The notes beneath the pieces are model-generated. The model ran no database searches and had not been told where the DNA came from. It was given only the letters and a program-made list of their open reading frames with translations. This document shows, one piece after another, positions 1-8,876 of a stretch of DNA of 64,000 bases (position 1 is the stretch's first letter; each line of letters starts with the position of its first letter). A program made the translations under genes and the position numbers. This stretch comes from Actinospica robiniae DSM 44927 (GTDB lineage Bacteria > Actinomycetota > Actinomycetes > Streptomycetales > Catenulisporaceae): positions 8,910,154-8,974,153 of the forward strand of contig NZ_KI632511.1 of NCBI RefSeq assembly GCF_000504285.1, given 5' to 3'.

Positions 1-655
1 CAACGCCGCGCACTGCGTCACCGTCTCGGTCCGCTACCGGCTCGCGCCCGAGTTCCCCTTCCCCGCCGCCGTCGAGGACTGCCATGCCGCCACCTGCTGG
101 GTCGCCGAGCACGCCGCCGAACTCGGCGTCGATCCGGCCCGCATCGCGGTCGGCGGCGACGGCGCCGGCGGAAACCTCGCCGCCGCCGTCGCCCTGCTCG
201 CCCGCGACACCGGACCGGCGCTGCGCCACCAACTGCTGGTGTGCCCCCACATCGACCCCGCCGCGGACACCGCCTCGCTGCGCGAACACGACGACCCGTC
301 AGCGGTCAACCGCCGCCCGGTCGCCTGGCACTGGGAGCAGTACCTCGCCAAGCCCGAGGACGGCGAGAGCCCGCTCGCCTCACCTCTGCGCGCCGAGACC
401 CTGGCCGGCCTGCCCGGCGCGACCGTCATCACCGCCGAATTCGACCCGCTGCGCGACGAAGGCGAGCAGTACGCGCTGATGCTGCTCGCCTCCGGCGTGC
501 CCGTGGACGTGCACCGGTACAACGCGGTGCCCCACGGCTTCTTCGCCATGCCCGGCGTCTACCGCCTCGGCCGCGAAGCCCAGGCCTACGCCGCCGCCTG
601 TCTCGCCGCGGCATTCGAGGCCGCGGACACCGCCGCGGCTAACCCTTCCGCTTGA
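1..655 (+). CDS. alpha/beta hydrolase, HSL/GDXG esterase-lipase family, 5' end missing, nucleophile Ser replaced by Gly
   Basis: The reading frame is already open at base 2 and stops at 655, so only the C-terminal ~217 residues are present. The order is typical of the hormone-sensitive-lipase family of carboxylesterases: YRLAPE, then the nucleophile elbow, then [10 protein letters not shown] carrying the acid Asp, then VPHGFF carrying the catalytic His. The elbow reads [10 protein letters not shown]; the family has GDSAGG, so the serine codon at 161-163 is GGC (Gly). The Asp and His are intact and no frameshift is seen, so this may be a non-hydrolytic binding protein, an inactive enzyme or a sequence error. 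Its 3' end overlaps the convergent RNA ligase gene by 17 bp. Confidence 0.85.
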   Translation, partial: NAAHCVTVSVRYRLAPEFPFPAAVEDCHAATCWVAEHAAELGVDPARIAVGGDGAGGNLAAAVALLARDTGPALRHQLLVCPHIDPAADTASLREHDDPSAVNRRPVAWHWEQYLAKPEDGESPLASPLRAETLAGLPGATVITAEFDPLRDEGEQYALMLLASGVPVDVHRYNAVPHGFFAMPGVYRLGREAQAYAAACLAAAFEAADTAAANPSA

Positions 656-1391
656 GCGTGCGCTCGTAGTCCTGGAACCGCGCCTTGGCGATCACCGAGC
701 GGTCGGTCGTCCGCAGCACGATGCCCTCGGCGCGCCCGAGCGCCGCCGCGTCGAGCCCGACAAGCGTGGCCGGCAGCGTCTCGCGCAGCCAGGCGTGCGT
801 CTGGTCGAGCATCGTGGGCAGCGAGTCGGCCGGGATCCGGGCCAGCCGCGGGGTGAGTTCGATGCCGGCTTCCTCGGCCGCCGCGCGCAGCCCGTCCTCG
901 TCCGCGAAGCCCTGCCCGCCGTTCTCCCGCCATGCGGAGATCCGCGCCCGATCCCAGGAGAGGATGTCAGGGTCCACATAGGCGAGGTCGAACATGCGGT
1001 AGCCCACCCGCCCCTGGCCGCTGTACTGCCGCGCCTGTCCGCCGATCCGCCCGCCGTAGGTCTCCAGGTAGAACACTGCGATCCGCCCGGTGTCCTCGAT
1101 CTTGAGCCCGGCGGCCAACTCCCGCAGCGCCGCGACGATGCCCAGCGCCGGGTTGTGCACCCTATCACCGCGCGCGGTCAGCAGTTCCTCGCGCGAGCCG
1201 ATGAACCAGTCCCCGTCGGGAAGGCAGACGATCCGGCTGTTCGTCCCGTCGACCTTCTCGGTCAACAGCACGTCTCCGGTGAAAGCGGTGGCCTGCTCGA
1301 CCAGCGTGCCACGGTCCCCGAGGGCGTGGTACGTGGGGATCGACGGGTACTTAGTCGCCGAATTCAGGACATCGAGATCGTAGTCGAGCAT
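639..1391 (-). CDS. ATP-dependent RNA ligase family protein (T4 Rnl2-like nucleotidyltransferase)
   Basis: A 250-residue protein with the covalent nucleotidyltransferase motifs of RNA ligases. Motif I is KVDGTN, with the lysine that would take AMP at residue 46. FYLETYGG (about 108-115) looks like motif III, EGIVLR (222-227) is motif IV, and the AKAR segment with Lys 236 is motif V. The family joins 3'-OH and 5'-phosphate RNA ends in repair. I see no separate C-terminal domain, so the protein is close to a minimal catalytic core. The ATG at 1391 was preferred over an in-frame start 33 bases upstream because AAAGGGG lies just before it. It is monocistronic, with no kinase/phosphatase or tRNA gene beside it, so the natural RNA substrate is unknown. 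Confidence 0.82.
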   Translation of the reverse strand: MLDYDLDVLNSATKYPSIPTYHALGDRGTLVEQATAFTGDVLLTEKVDGTNSRIVCLPDGDWFIGSREELLTARGDRVHNPALGIVAALRELAAGLKIEDTGRIAVFYLETYGGRIGGQARQYSGQGRVGYRMFDLAYVDPDILSWDRARISAWRENGGQGFADEDGLRAAAEEAGIELTPRLARIPADSLPTMLDQTHAWLRETLPATLVGLDAAALGRAEGIVLRTTDRSVIAKARFQDYERTLKRKG

Positions 1392-1521
1392 GAAGGGGCC
1401 CCTTTCGCTGTCGGGAACGGCCACGGGTCCTGATACTGACGGATCGAACCGGGCGGCGTCGCGGGATTTTTCCGTGTAGCCTCAACACCGTGACGAAGAG
1501 AATCGAGACCCCCTCCGCCCG

Positions 1522-2718
1522 GTGAGCAGCGCCGACGAGCGCAATGCGCTCGACTTCGCGCCCGCACCGGATTCCCTGATCGCGCAAGCCCAACGGCTTC
1601 TGCGCGAGTATCCCGACGGCCCGCCGCGGCCGTCGTGGCACCCGTTTCCCGAACCTCCCGGCCCGGACGATCCCGAGTCCCTGCAGGACGACGGCTCGGG
1701 CAGGACCCTGATCCAGCAGGGGACGACGCGCCAGACCGTTCTGCGCGGGCTCGAGCTGCTCGAGGGCAAGGCCGTCCCGAGCGACGTGCCGATGCTCAAG
1801 CTCATCGGGCTGCTCGGCTTCGCCTCCGTGCAGGCCGCGGGGCTGCTGCGGACGATCCCCGGCGCTGCTCACGATCTGATCTGGCTCGCAGAGCACGCGC
1901 CCTTCGGCCGGAGCCGGATCGTGGAACATCTGCTTTCGAACACCGACGCGGTCGTGCGCGACTGGGTGCTCTCCACGCCGCACCACCTGATGCAGGGCGA
2001 GCTCGCGCGGAAGATCGCCGAGCGATGTCAGATCTCGCGCAAGCTCGCCGGGCTCGCGGTCGAGCCGCGACTGTGGGATCAGGCCGGGAATCTGTTGGTG
2101 GCCATGGCGAGCACGCGCACCTACCGGTGCGAGATCCGCCGTTACGAGCAGGCCACCGCGGACTACTGGCATTGGATCACGCTAGCGGCCCGGATGCCTG
2201 CGAGCCTGGACCGGGCGGCGTTGCTCACCATGGTCGGCCAGGATGTCACCACCGGGCCGGCCGCGCCGATCATCGAGGATGACGCGACGCGCATGCTCGC
2301 CGCCATCAACGCCGTGCAGTACGACCGGGAGGTCGCCCGTGCCGAGCAGGATCACGGCTGGGAGTGGCCGGCGCGAACGGCCGCACGCCTCATCCACGCA
2401 CGCATCCGGGCCGAGCCGTCGCTCTTTGGGCAGTGGGACTGCCGTCTGTCCGGGTGCACGAGCTGGCCGAGCGACGTCGACTCCGTCCGCCTGAGTTTCA
2501 TGTACCCGGCCGAGCGTCCCCCGTTCGAGGATCCGCGAGTGCGCTTCGGCTTCGTGATCGGCGTCGACGGCCGGGATCCGCAGGCCGTGGCGCAGGAGTT
2601 CGTCGCGTCCCTGGGATCGCAGGATCCCAAGTTGAGCGCGGAGATAATCGGTGGGCGCCGGGACGAAGCCGAACGGCTCGGCCTGCGCTATCGCAAGCCG
2701 AGCCGCTGGATGTACTAG
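1522..2718 (+). CDS. hypothetical protein, 398 aa, probably helical-repeat-like with a separate C-terminal domain
   Basis: I do not recognise this family. The GTG-started protein has a Pro-rich N-terminal ~60 residues and a Leu-rich middle (about 75-190) with short helix pairs such as LKLIGLLGFASVQAAGLL and VEHLLSNTDAVVRDWVL, which look like HEAT-type repeats. The C-terminal part (about 280-398) contains WDCRLSGCTSWPSDVDSV and ends KPSRWMY. There is no signal peptide or membrane segment. The codon bias is normal for the window, so the gene is probably real. It is transcribed away from the RNA ligase gene, and the 130-bp gap between them presumably holds both promoters. Confidence 0.7.
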   Translation: MSSADERNALDFAPAPDSLIAQAQRLLREYPDGPPRPSWHPFPEPPGPDDPESLQDDGSGRTLIQQGTTRQTVLRGLELLEGKAVPSDVPMLKLIGLLGFASVQAAGLLRTIPGAAHDLIWLAEHAPFGRSRIVEHLLSNTDAVVRDWVLSTPHHLMQGELARKIAERCQISRKLAGLAVEPRLWDQAGNLLVAMASTRTYRCEIRRYEQATADYWHWITLAARMPASLDRAALLTMVGQDVTTGPAAPIIEDDATRMLAAINAVQYDREVARAEQDHGWEWPARTAARLIHARIRAEPSLFGQWDCRLSGCTSWPSDVDSVRLSFMYPAERPPFEDPRVRFGFVIGVDGRDPQAVAQEFVASLGSQDPKLSAEIIGGRRDEAERLGLRYRKPSRWMY

Positions 2719-2744
2719 CCGGGTCAGGGTGTCCGACGACTGTG

Positions 2745-3623
2745 TCAGTTCCCGAACTTCGCGGCCTCGGGTACGACCAGTTCGCCGAGCAGCTCGATCG
2801 GGCGGATCGAGACCATGTTCGGCACGATGCCGTGCACGTGGCTGATGCCGAGGTCGGCGAGCTCGCGCAGGCGGGTGAGCAGCTCGTCGACCTTCTCGCC
2901 TTCCGCGCCGGGGTCGAGCGGCATCATCACCGTCTTCTCGATCTCGTCGTAGTCGCGGCCGACGGTCGCGCAGTGCTCGCGCAGCACGTCGAGCTTGTGC
3001 GGCAGCTCAGGGCTGGGGAAGAGGTTGCAGGCCTGGGCGTACTGCGCCACCATCCGCAGCGTCTTCTTCTCGCCGCCGCCGCCGATCAGTATCGGCGGGT
3101 GCGGGCGGCTGAGCGGCTGCGGGGAGTTGAGCGTGCGGGTGAGCTGGTAGTGGGTGCCCTCGTACGGGCCCTCGTCGTCGCTCCACATCTGCAGGCAGAT
3201 CTGCAGCGCCTCCTCCAGCCGCTCGAACCGCTCCTTCGTGCTGGGGAACGGCAGGCCGAGCCCGCGCGACTCGTGCTCGTTCCAGGCGGCGCCGATACCC
3301 AGCCAGGCGCGGCCCTCGGAGAGCACGTCGAGGGTGGTCACGGCCTTGGCCAGCAGGCCGGGCTCGCGGTAGACCACGGCGGTCACCCAGGCCAGCAGCT
3401 TGATCCGGCTGGTGCGTCCGGCCAGGAAGCCGAGGGCGGTGTAGGCCTCGAGCATCTCCTGCTCCGGTGGCCCCACCACGCCGATCTGCCAGACGTGGTC
3501 CATCACGCTGAGCATGGCCAGGCCGGCGTCCTCCGCGGCGACGGCTATCCGGCCGAGGTCCTTGGCCAGGTTTTCCGGGCCGTTCGGGTAAGTGAAGTCA
3601 GCGACGTGCAAGCCGAGTTCCAC
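2745..3623 (-). CDS. LLM-class F420-dependent oxidoreductase (luciferase-like monooxygenase)
   Basis: A 292-residue TIM-barrel protein of the bacterial luciferase/F420-dependent family. It begins MELGLHVADFTYPNGPE and carries the family signatures SVMDHVWQ (about 40-47), GRAWLGIGAAWNEHE (about 107-121) and PILIGGGGEKKTLRM (about 177-191). Actinobacterial members use reduced F420 or FMN for hydride transfer to carbonyl compounds or as part of a monooxygenase; the substrate cannot be read from sequence. The length is normal. It is followed on the same strand, 36 bp upstream in map order, by the GH13 gene 3' end, so the two may be read from separate promoters. Confidence 0.88.
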   Translation of the reverse strand: MELGLHVADFTYPNGPENLAKDLGRIAVAAEDAGLAMLSVMDHVWQIGVVGPPEQEMLEAYTALGFLAGRTSRIKLLAWVTAVVYREPGLLAKAVTTLDVLSEGRAWLGIGAAWNEHESRGLGLPFPSTKERFERLEEALQICLQMWSDDEGPYEGTHYQLTRTLNSPQPLSRPHPPILIGGGGEKKTLRMVAQYAQACNLFPSPELPHKLDVLREHCATVGRDYDEIEKTVMMPLDPGAEGEKVDELLTRLRELADLGISHVHGIVPNMVSIRPIELLGELVVPEAAKFGN

Positions 3624-3659
3624 GGCATTTCCTTCCGTCGGTGTGTTCCGCGAGTAAGC

Positions 3660-4991
3660 CTAGGCCGTGTGCGCGATGGCATCGAGTTCGACGATCGCCC
3701 AGCCGTGCGGCTCGACCTGCCCGATCGGGCCGTCGTCGCGGCTGCCCGCGAGGCGCTTGGCGCTCTCGAGCCCGAACTCGTGCGGCGCGTCGGAGAGGTT
3801 CAGCAGCACGGCAAGGCGGCCGGTGCCTTCGGGATCGGCGACTTCGTACCCGAAGACGAGGTTCTCCAAGTGCAGTGTCCGCAGCTGGGCGCGCAGCAGC
3901 CACGGGTGACGGCGGCGCAGTCCGATCAGGTCCTGGTGCAGCCGGTAGATCGGCCAGCCCTGGGGTGCGAGGCCGCCCGGGCCCTGTTCCGGGAATGCCG
4001 GCCGGACCTCGGCATCGCCGTCTTCGCGCTCGTATTTGACGCCGCGGAAGGCCTGCTCGTCGCCGGCGTAGACGCTCGGCACACCGGCCACGGTGAACAG
4101 GATCACGAGCGCGTGCGGGAGGTGGCGTTCGTCTTCGATCCGGCTCGCGATCCTGGTGACGTCGTGGTTGCCGACGAAGGTCAGCGGGCGCATCGCCTCC
4201 GCGAACTCGTCGTGCCGGCTCAGGGCCCAGGACAGCTCGAAGAAGTTGCCGTCGGACAGGCTGCTCCAGATCGCCTTCCACAGTTCGTATTGCGTGGCCG
4301 AGTCGAGCCCGCCCTCGCGCACCGCCGCCACGTAATCGCCGTGGATGTACTCACCCATCAGCCACACGTCCGGATGCGCGGCCCGGACCCGGCCGGTCAC
4401 CTCGTGCCAGAACGCGCGCGGCACGGCGTACGCCGCGTCCAGGCGCCACGCGTCGACGCCGCGGTCCAGCCAGTGCTTCATCACGGCACTGACGTACTCG
4501 CGAACCTCGGGCTCGTCGTGGTTGAGCTCGACCAGATGCCGGTGGCCTTCGAAGGAGGCGTAGTCGAAGCCGTCTTCGCCGGGCGCATCGAAGTCGATGC
4601 GGAACCAGGAGGCGTAGCGCGATTCGCGACCGTGCGCGAGGACGTCTTGGAATGGGCCGAAGCCGCGGCCGACGTGGTTGTACACGCCGTCGAGCAGCAG
4701 CCTGATGCCACGCTTCCGACAGCGCTCGACCAGGCGGTCGAAATCCTCGTCCGCGCCGAGCCGGGGGTCGATCCGATAGTGGTCGACGGTGTCGTATCCG
4801 TGCGACTCGCTGGCGAAGACCGGCCCGAGCGCGAGGCCGTTGCAGCCGAGCTCGACCAGGTAGTCGAGCCACGGCTCAAGCCGGTCGAGCCGGTGCGCGA
4901 CGCCCGCATCCTCGTCGGCGTGGCCCGGCGCGCCGAGGAAGGTCAGGGGGTGGAGATGCCACCAGATCGCATGATCGGACCAGACGGTCAT
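3660..4991 (-). CDS. alpha-amylase family glycoside hydrolase (GH13)
   Basis: A 443-residue enzyme with all four GH13 conserved regions: DGVYNHV (101-107, region I), AWRLDAA with the nucleophile Asp 185 (region II), MGEYIHG with the acid/base Glu 214 (region III), and FVGNHDVTRI with the catalytic Asp 277 (region IV). It has no signal peptide, so it probably acts in the cytoplasm on alpha-glucosides such as maltodextrin, glycogen or trehalose-related sugars. The length fits small single-domain GH13 enzymes with a short C-terminal beta domain. The frame stays open far upstream, but amylase-like sequence begins only at MTVWSDHAIWW, so the ATG at 4991 was chosen. A GGGAAGG stretch lies somewhat far upstream as a possible ribosome site. 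Confidence 0.88.
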   Translation of the reverse strand: MTVWSDHAIWWHLHPLTFLGAPGHADEDAGVAHRLDRLEPWLDYLVELGCNGLALGPVFASESHGYDTVDHYRIDPRLGADEDFDRLVERCRKRGIRLLLDGVYNHVGRGFGPFQDVLAHGRESRYASWFRIDFDAPGEDGFDYASFEGHRHLVELNHDEPEVREYVSAVMKHWLDRGVDAWRLDAAYAVPRAFWHEVTGRVRAAHPDVWLMGEYIHGDYVAAVREGGLDSATQYELWKAIWSSLSDGNFFELSWALSRHDEFAEAMRPLTFVGNHDVTRIASRIEDERHLPHALVILFTVAGVPSVYAGDEQAFRGVKYEREDGDAEVRPAFPEQGPGGLAPQGWPIYRLHQDLIGLRRRHPWLLRAQLRTLHLENLVFGYEVADPEGTGRLAVLLNLSDAPHEFGLESAKRLAGSRDDGPIGQVEPHGWAIVELDAIAHTA

Positions 4992-5068
4992 CGGAGCTAG
5001 TGCCTTCCCGAGGTCGAGATTCTTCCGGCGGGACTCGGAAACCCACGCTACATCACGCCGGCGCGCGA

Positions 5069-6214
5069 TCAGGGCGAGTGCGTCCACACCGTGAGCAGGT
5101 ATCCGCCGTACCAGGCCGAAAGCAGGGCGCAGGCCGCGACCACCGCCACCGAGACCGCCACGTTCCGGCGGGCGAGGAGCACCGCGGGCGGCAGCAGCAC
5201 CGGGAAGTCCGGCATGAGGAAGCGCGATTCGGCATGGAAGTAGGCGGGCCCGATGAACAGGCCCAGCGCGATGGAGGCCCAGGCGAAGGCCGCCACCGGC
5301 AGCCCGCCGGGCACGCGCGAGCGCAGCAGCATCGCGGTGAGCACCGCTGCCAGCGCGACCGTCGCGAAAAGCACGTATACCGGGACGCGATTGCCGAGTT
5401 GCTGCGGCTGGGTCAGATCCGCGGTGATCTGATGCCAGACCCCGATCAGGCTCGGCTTGCTTCTCCAGCCCTGCGCCTCCATGAACGAGAACCCGTCCCA
5501 ACGGCCGAGCGCCACCGCGACCCAGGCCAGGTAGCCGAGAGCGCCGACCGGGGCGAGCGCGGCGGCCAGCCACGGCTTCCACCCCGACTCGCGGCGCGCG
5601 ACCGTCGCCAGAGCGCACACGCCGACTGCCGCCGCGGCCGCCACGCCGGTCGGGTGCGTCAGCCCGGCCAGCAGCGACGCGACCCCGGCCGCGAGCCAGC
5701 GCCGGCGGATGAGGAAGAGCACCGTGAACGCCGCCAGCGCTGTGTAGAGCGACTCGGTGTACGCCATGGACTCGACGACGGCCGTGGGGACGGCCGCCCA
5801 CAGCGCGACCAGCAGCAGCCCGGTCCGCCTGTCGTAGAGCTCCTGGCCGACCGTGCGCAGCGCCACCGCCGCCGCGATCCCGGACAGCAGGCTGATCAGC
5901 AGAGCGGCCGGAGCCGCGCCGAGAACGAGGCCGAACGCGGCGATCAGCAGCGGGTAGAGCGGGAAGAACACGATGTTCGTGTTGATCAGGCCGCCGCCCG
6001 GCCGGTACGCCAGGGCCGTGTCGTAGCCGTGCCGGGCTACGTCCAGGTACCACTTGCCGTCCCATTTCGTCAGCAGCGACGGCAGCCGGCCGACGTGCCC
6101 GGCCATCGCGGCCAACACGATCAGGCCGACGGCTCGCACGGCGCAGTAGATCAGGACTTCCGGCGCGTGCTCCCTGGCCAGAGCACGGCTTCGCTTGACG
6201 GCTAACGCATCCAC
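5069..6214 (-). CDS. PIG-V-type mannosyltransferase, multi-pass membrane protein
   Basis: A 381-residue hydrophobic protein with about eight to nine membrane spans. The first is followed by TKWDGKWYLDVARHGY (about 48-63), the W-D-x-x-x-Y motif with acidic and aromatic residues seen in PIG-V/GPI mannosyltransferase 2 relatives and their bacterial homologues. These GT-C enzymes use polyprenyl-phosphate mannose as donor and act on the outer face of the membrane. A second protein of the same type lies at 23203-24435, so the polysaccharide locus is flanked by two of them. The ATG start begins MDALAVKRSRALAREHAP, a short basic cytoplasmic tail before the first span. Confidence 0.78.
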   Translation of the reverse strand: MDALAVKRSRALAREHAPEVLIYCAVRAVGLIVLAAMAGHVGRLPSLLTKWDGKWYLDVARHGYDTALAYRPGGGLINTNIVFFPLYPLLIAAFGLVLGAAPAALLISLLSGIAAAVALRTVGQELYDRRTGLLLVALWAAVPTAVVESMAYTESLYTALAAFTVLFLIRRRWLAAGVASLLAGLTHPTGVAAAAAVGVCALATVARRESGWKPWLAAALAPVGALGYLAWVAVALGRWDGFSFMEAQGWRSKPSLIGVWHQITADLTQPQQLGNRVPVYVLFATVALAAVLTAMLLRSRVPGGLPVAAFAWASIALGLFIGPAYFHAESRFLMPDFPVLLPPAVLLARRNVAVSVAVVAACALLSAWYGGYLLTVWTHSP

Positions 6215-6441
6215 CGGCTGTTCCTACCGGGTCGCGGCACCCGGCCGGCGACGTCCCGGTGGACCGTCGGTCTCCGCCAGGTGTCTAATCGGCGGACTCG
6301 GCCGGCCCGGAGCCGCGTATATCGAATCGAGTCGGTACGGCGGCGGCGTCACGGACCGCACGTCGGGCCGCCTGGGACGACAGCGGGACGACAGCGGCAC
6401 GGCTCGCGGCCACCCGACGGACATCTCGCGCACACCAACGG

Positions 6442-7704
6442 TTGGCAATCGACCGCTACCTTCCGCACGTGGCCAGGTACTTCCCACGACGCGTCCTCAC
6501 CTGCGTTCTGCTCGTCGCCGCAGTCTTCGCGGCGCTGCAGGCGCTCGACTATCACAAGGACGTGCCGTCGAACGACACGTATCAGTATACGAAGCAGACG
6601 CTGCGGATCCTCGGCCACAGCCAGGCCCAAGCCGTGCACGAGGCGACCGTCATGTACTGCGAGGACGGCGGTCCGATCACGAGCAGCGCCACTGCCCCGC
6701 TGACCGCGGGCGAGTGCCTGCGCATGTACCGCGACGGCCTGACCCCCGACAAGCCGCGCTACCTGGCGATCTTCACCTCCCGCCCCGGCTACCCGCTGCT
6801 CGCCGCGCCGCTCGCGGCCGCGTTCGGGCTGCGCTTCGCCCTGTGGGCGGCGGCGCTGCTGTGCACCCTGCTCGCGTCCGTGGTGGTGCTCGCCCTGTTG
6901 CGCGCGGCCGGCTGCGGGTGGCGGGCGGCCGCCGCCGGGCAAGCGCTCTTCCTCCTTGCGCCCACGGGCTATTGGGGAAGCCGGATGCTGTCGGACGGGC
7001 CCTCGCTCGCCACCGTCCTGCTCACGCTGCTCGGCGCAGTGTGGATGGCCAAGGGCCGCATCCGCGCCGGCGGGATCGTGTTCGCGGCCGGACTCTTCAC
7101 CGGATTCGTGGTGCGCTATTCGAGCGAGCAGTTCGCGGTCCTGCTGATCGCACTCGGTGCGGTGCTGTGCCTGTGGCGGGTGCGCGACGGGCGGACGGGG
7201 GGAGTGAAGGCGCTCGCGATCGCGGCGGGCGCCGGATTCGTCGTCTCCGAAGCCGCGAGTGCCCTGCTCGGCTGGCCCGGGCTCAGCGCGTCTCTGCAGG
7301 ACACCTTCACCAGGCATTTCGAGCGCCCGGACGTGAGCGACCCGCTTTTCCGGCTGCTCAAGTCCGACCTGCACTTCTGGTTCTACTTCCCGGTCTACGC
7401 CTCGACCGACCTGCTCACCGCGGCCGTCCTGGTCGTGCTGGCGGTCCTGCTGGTGCGGCGGCACACGGTCTACGGCGTGCTCGTGATCGCGACGGCGGCC
7501 ACCGGCCTCGGCGCGGTGCTCGTGCACCCGGTGGCCTCCCAGGCGGACCGGCTGATGGCGCCGGTGTGGCTGGTGCTCGCGCTCGGCCTGCCGCCGCTGG
7601 TCGACCGGTTCCTGCGGCACCGGCCGGAGCGGCTCCGGGAACCGCAGGCTTCCGCTTCACCCGTACCGCTGAACGCTGGAACCATGGGAGAGAAAGCACT
7701 CTGA
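6442..7704 (+). CDS. multi-pass membrane protein, GT-C-like glycosyltransferase candidate
   Basis: A 420-residue protein with about nine hydrophobic spans starting at residues ~17-36. An extracytoplasmic loop after the first span contains DVPSNDTYQYTKQTL and two cysteines (MYCEDG, GECLRMY) that could form a disulfide. The fold outline (long first loop, then repeated spans) resembles GT-C glycosyltransferases or O-antigen-processing membrane proteins, but no diagnostic motif was found. The start is TTG at 6442; a GTG 27 bases later (VARYFPRR) is equally possible. Its stop overlaps the next glycosyltransferase start (TGATG), so it heads an operon with 7704-8876 and 8873-10516. Confidence 0.72.
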   Translation: MAIDRYLPHVARYFPRRVLTCVLLVAAVFAALQALDYHKDVPSNDTYQYTKQTLRILGHSQAQAVHEATVMYCEDGGPITSSATAPLTAGECLRMYRDGLTPDKPRYLAIFTSRPGYPLLAAPLAAAFGLRFALWAAALLCTLLASVVVLALLRAAGCGWRAAAAGQALFLLAPTGYWGSRMLSDGPSLATVLLTLLGAVWMAKGRIRAGGIVFAAGLFTGFVVRYSSEQFAVLLIALGAVLCLWRVRDGRTGGVKALAIAAGAGFVVSEAASALLGWPGLSASLQDTFTRHFERPDVSDPLFRLLKSDLHFWFYFPVYASTDLLTAAVLVVLAVLLVRRHTVYGVLVIATAATGLGAVLVHPVASQADRLMAPVWLVLALGLPPLVDRFLRHRPERLREPQASASPVPLNAGTMGEKAL

Positions 7705-8876
7705 TGGACGTGCTCATGCTGGTCGTCTCGAACGTGGCGCACGACGCCAGAGTGCTGCGGGAGGCGAGCGCGCTGGCCGACCACGGCCATGCGGTGCACA
7801 TCGTCGGCCGCGACGTGCCGGAGGGCTGGCAGCCGCCGGACGGGGTGACGCTCGCCTCGGTCTCCGGCGGCTCCGGGCTCAAGCCCGGCGGCTCCGCGAG
7901 CCCGCGGCGGCGACGCGGGCCGGTCGGGGTGACCCGCGCGGCGGCCCGCTGGATCCTGCTTCCGCAGCACCGGCAACGGGTCTGGCGCGCCTGGTGCGAG
8001 CAGGCGCGGACCGCGGTCGGCGAGCGCCGTTTCGACGTCGTGCACGCCCATGATTTCAATGTGCTGCTTCTCGCGGCCGAGCTGGCCGACCGGTCCGGGG
8101 CGAAGCTGGTGTACGACTCGCACGAATGGTGGTCCGGCCGGGAGCGGCACGGCCGTCCCACCCCGTTCGAACGCCGCCGCGAGCTGAGTGACGAGCGCCG
8201 GATCGTGGCCCGCGCGGACGCCGTGCTGACCGTCAGCGACGGCATCGCCGCGCGGCTCGGCCGCTGGCGGGCCACCCCGGTCGCGGTCATACGCAACACC
8301 TTCCCGCTGATCAGCGCCCCGGACGAGGTGGCGCAGCTGCCCGAGCGGCCGCGCGGCGTGGTCTACGCCGGGCGCATCGGCGCGGCCCGCGACATCGAGA
8401 CGCTGCTCGACGCCGCCTCCGGCCTGGGCCTCGAGACCCTGCTGATGGGCAACGCGGACCGGGAGTACCTGCCGAAGCTGCGCGGCTACACGGCGAACGT
8501 CCGGATCGAGCCCGCGCGGCCGGTCGACGAGGTCGACACGGTGCTGCGACGCGTCGGGATCTCGATGGTGACGCTGACCGACACCTGCGAGAACCACCGG
8601 TTGGCCCTGCCGAACAAGGTCTTCCACGCCGTGCGGGCCGGCGTCCCGGTCGTCGCCGCCGACCTGCCGGAGCTGCGCCGCCTCGTCACCGCGTACGGCA
8701 TCGGCGCGCTCTACCGGCCCGGCGACGCGGCATCGCTGCGGGCGGCGCTGGAGGCGGTCACGGCCGACTACCCCGGTCTGTGCGACCGGGCGCGGCGGGC
8801 GCGGGCCGAGCTCAACTGGGATCAGGACGCGGGGGAACTCGTGAAGGTGTACGAGGCTCTGGCGGCCGAACGATGA
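7704..8876 (+). CDS. glycosyltransferase family 4-like protein
   Basis: A 390-residue GT-B glycosyltransferase. The N-terminal half opens with LMLVVSNVAHDARVLREASALA (conserved nucleotide-sugar transferase start, in the style of GT4 enzymes) and contains DVVHAHDFNVL (~112-122) and LVYDSHEWW. The C-terminal donor-binding half has GVVYAGRIGAARDIETLL (~220) and NKVFHAVRAGVPVVAADLPELRRLV, the E/P-rich nucleotide-sugar motif region. It probably adds a sugar to a lipid-linked oligosaccharide in the cytoplasm. The gene is translationally coupled on both sides (TGATG upstream, ATGA downstream). Donor and acceptor are not predictable. Confidence 0.85.
   Translation: MDVLMLVVSNVAHDARVLREASALADHGHAVHIVGRDVPEGWQPPDGVTLASVSGGSGLKPGGSASPRRRRGPVGVTRAAARWILLPQHRQRVWRAWCEQARTAVGERRFDVVHAHDFNVLLLAAELADRSGAKLVYDSHEWWSGRERHGRPTPFERRRELSDERRIVARADAVLTVSDGIAARLGRWRATPVAVIRNTFPLISAPDEVAQLPERPRGVVYAGRIGAARDIETLLDAASGLGLETLLMGNADREYLPKLRGYTANVRIEPARPVDEVDTVLRRVGISMVTLTDTCENHRLALPNKVFHAVRAGVPVVAADLPELRRLVTAYGIGALYRPGDAASLRAALEAVTADYPGLCDRARRARAELNWDQDAGELVKVYEALAAER

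Noticed and set aside
2364-5000. Very long plus-strand open frame (878 codons) opposite the LLM and GH13 genes
   Set aside because: Its composition is that of an antisense frame of GC-biased genes; the minus strand has recognised proteins with intact motifs.
3660-6065. Open frame running from the GH13 stop up through the mannosyltransferase gene
   Set aside because: Amylase homology begins at 4991; the upstream part is an out-of-frame reading of the membrane protein gene.
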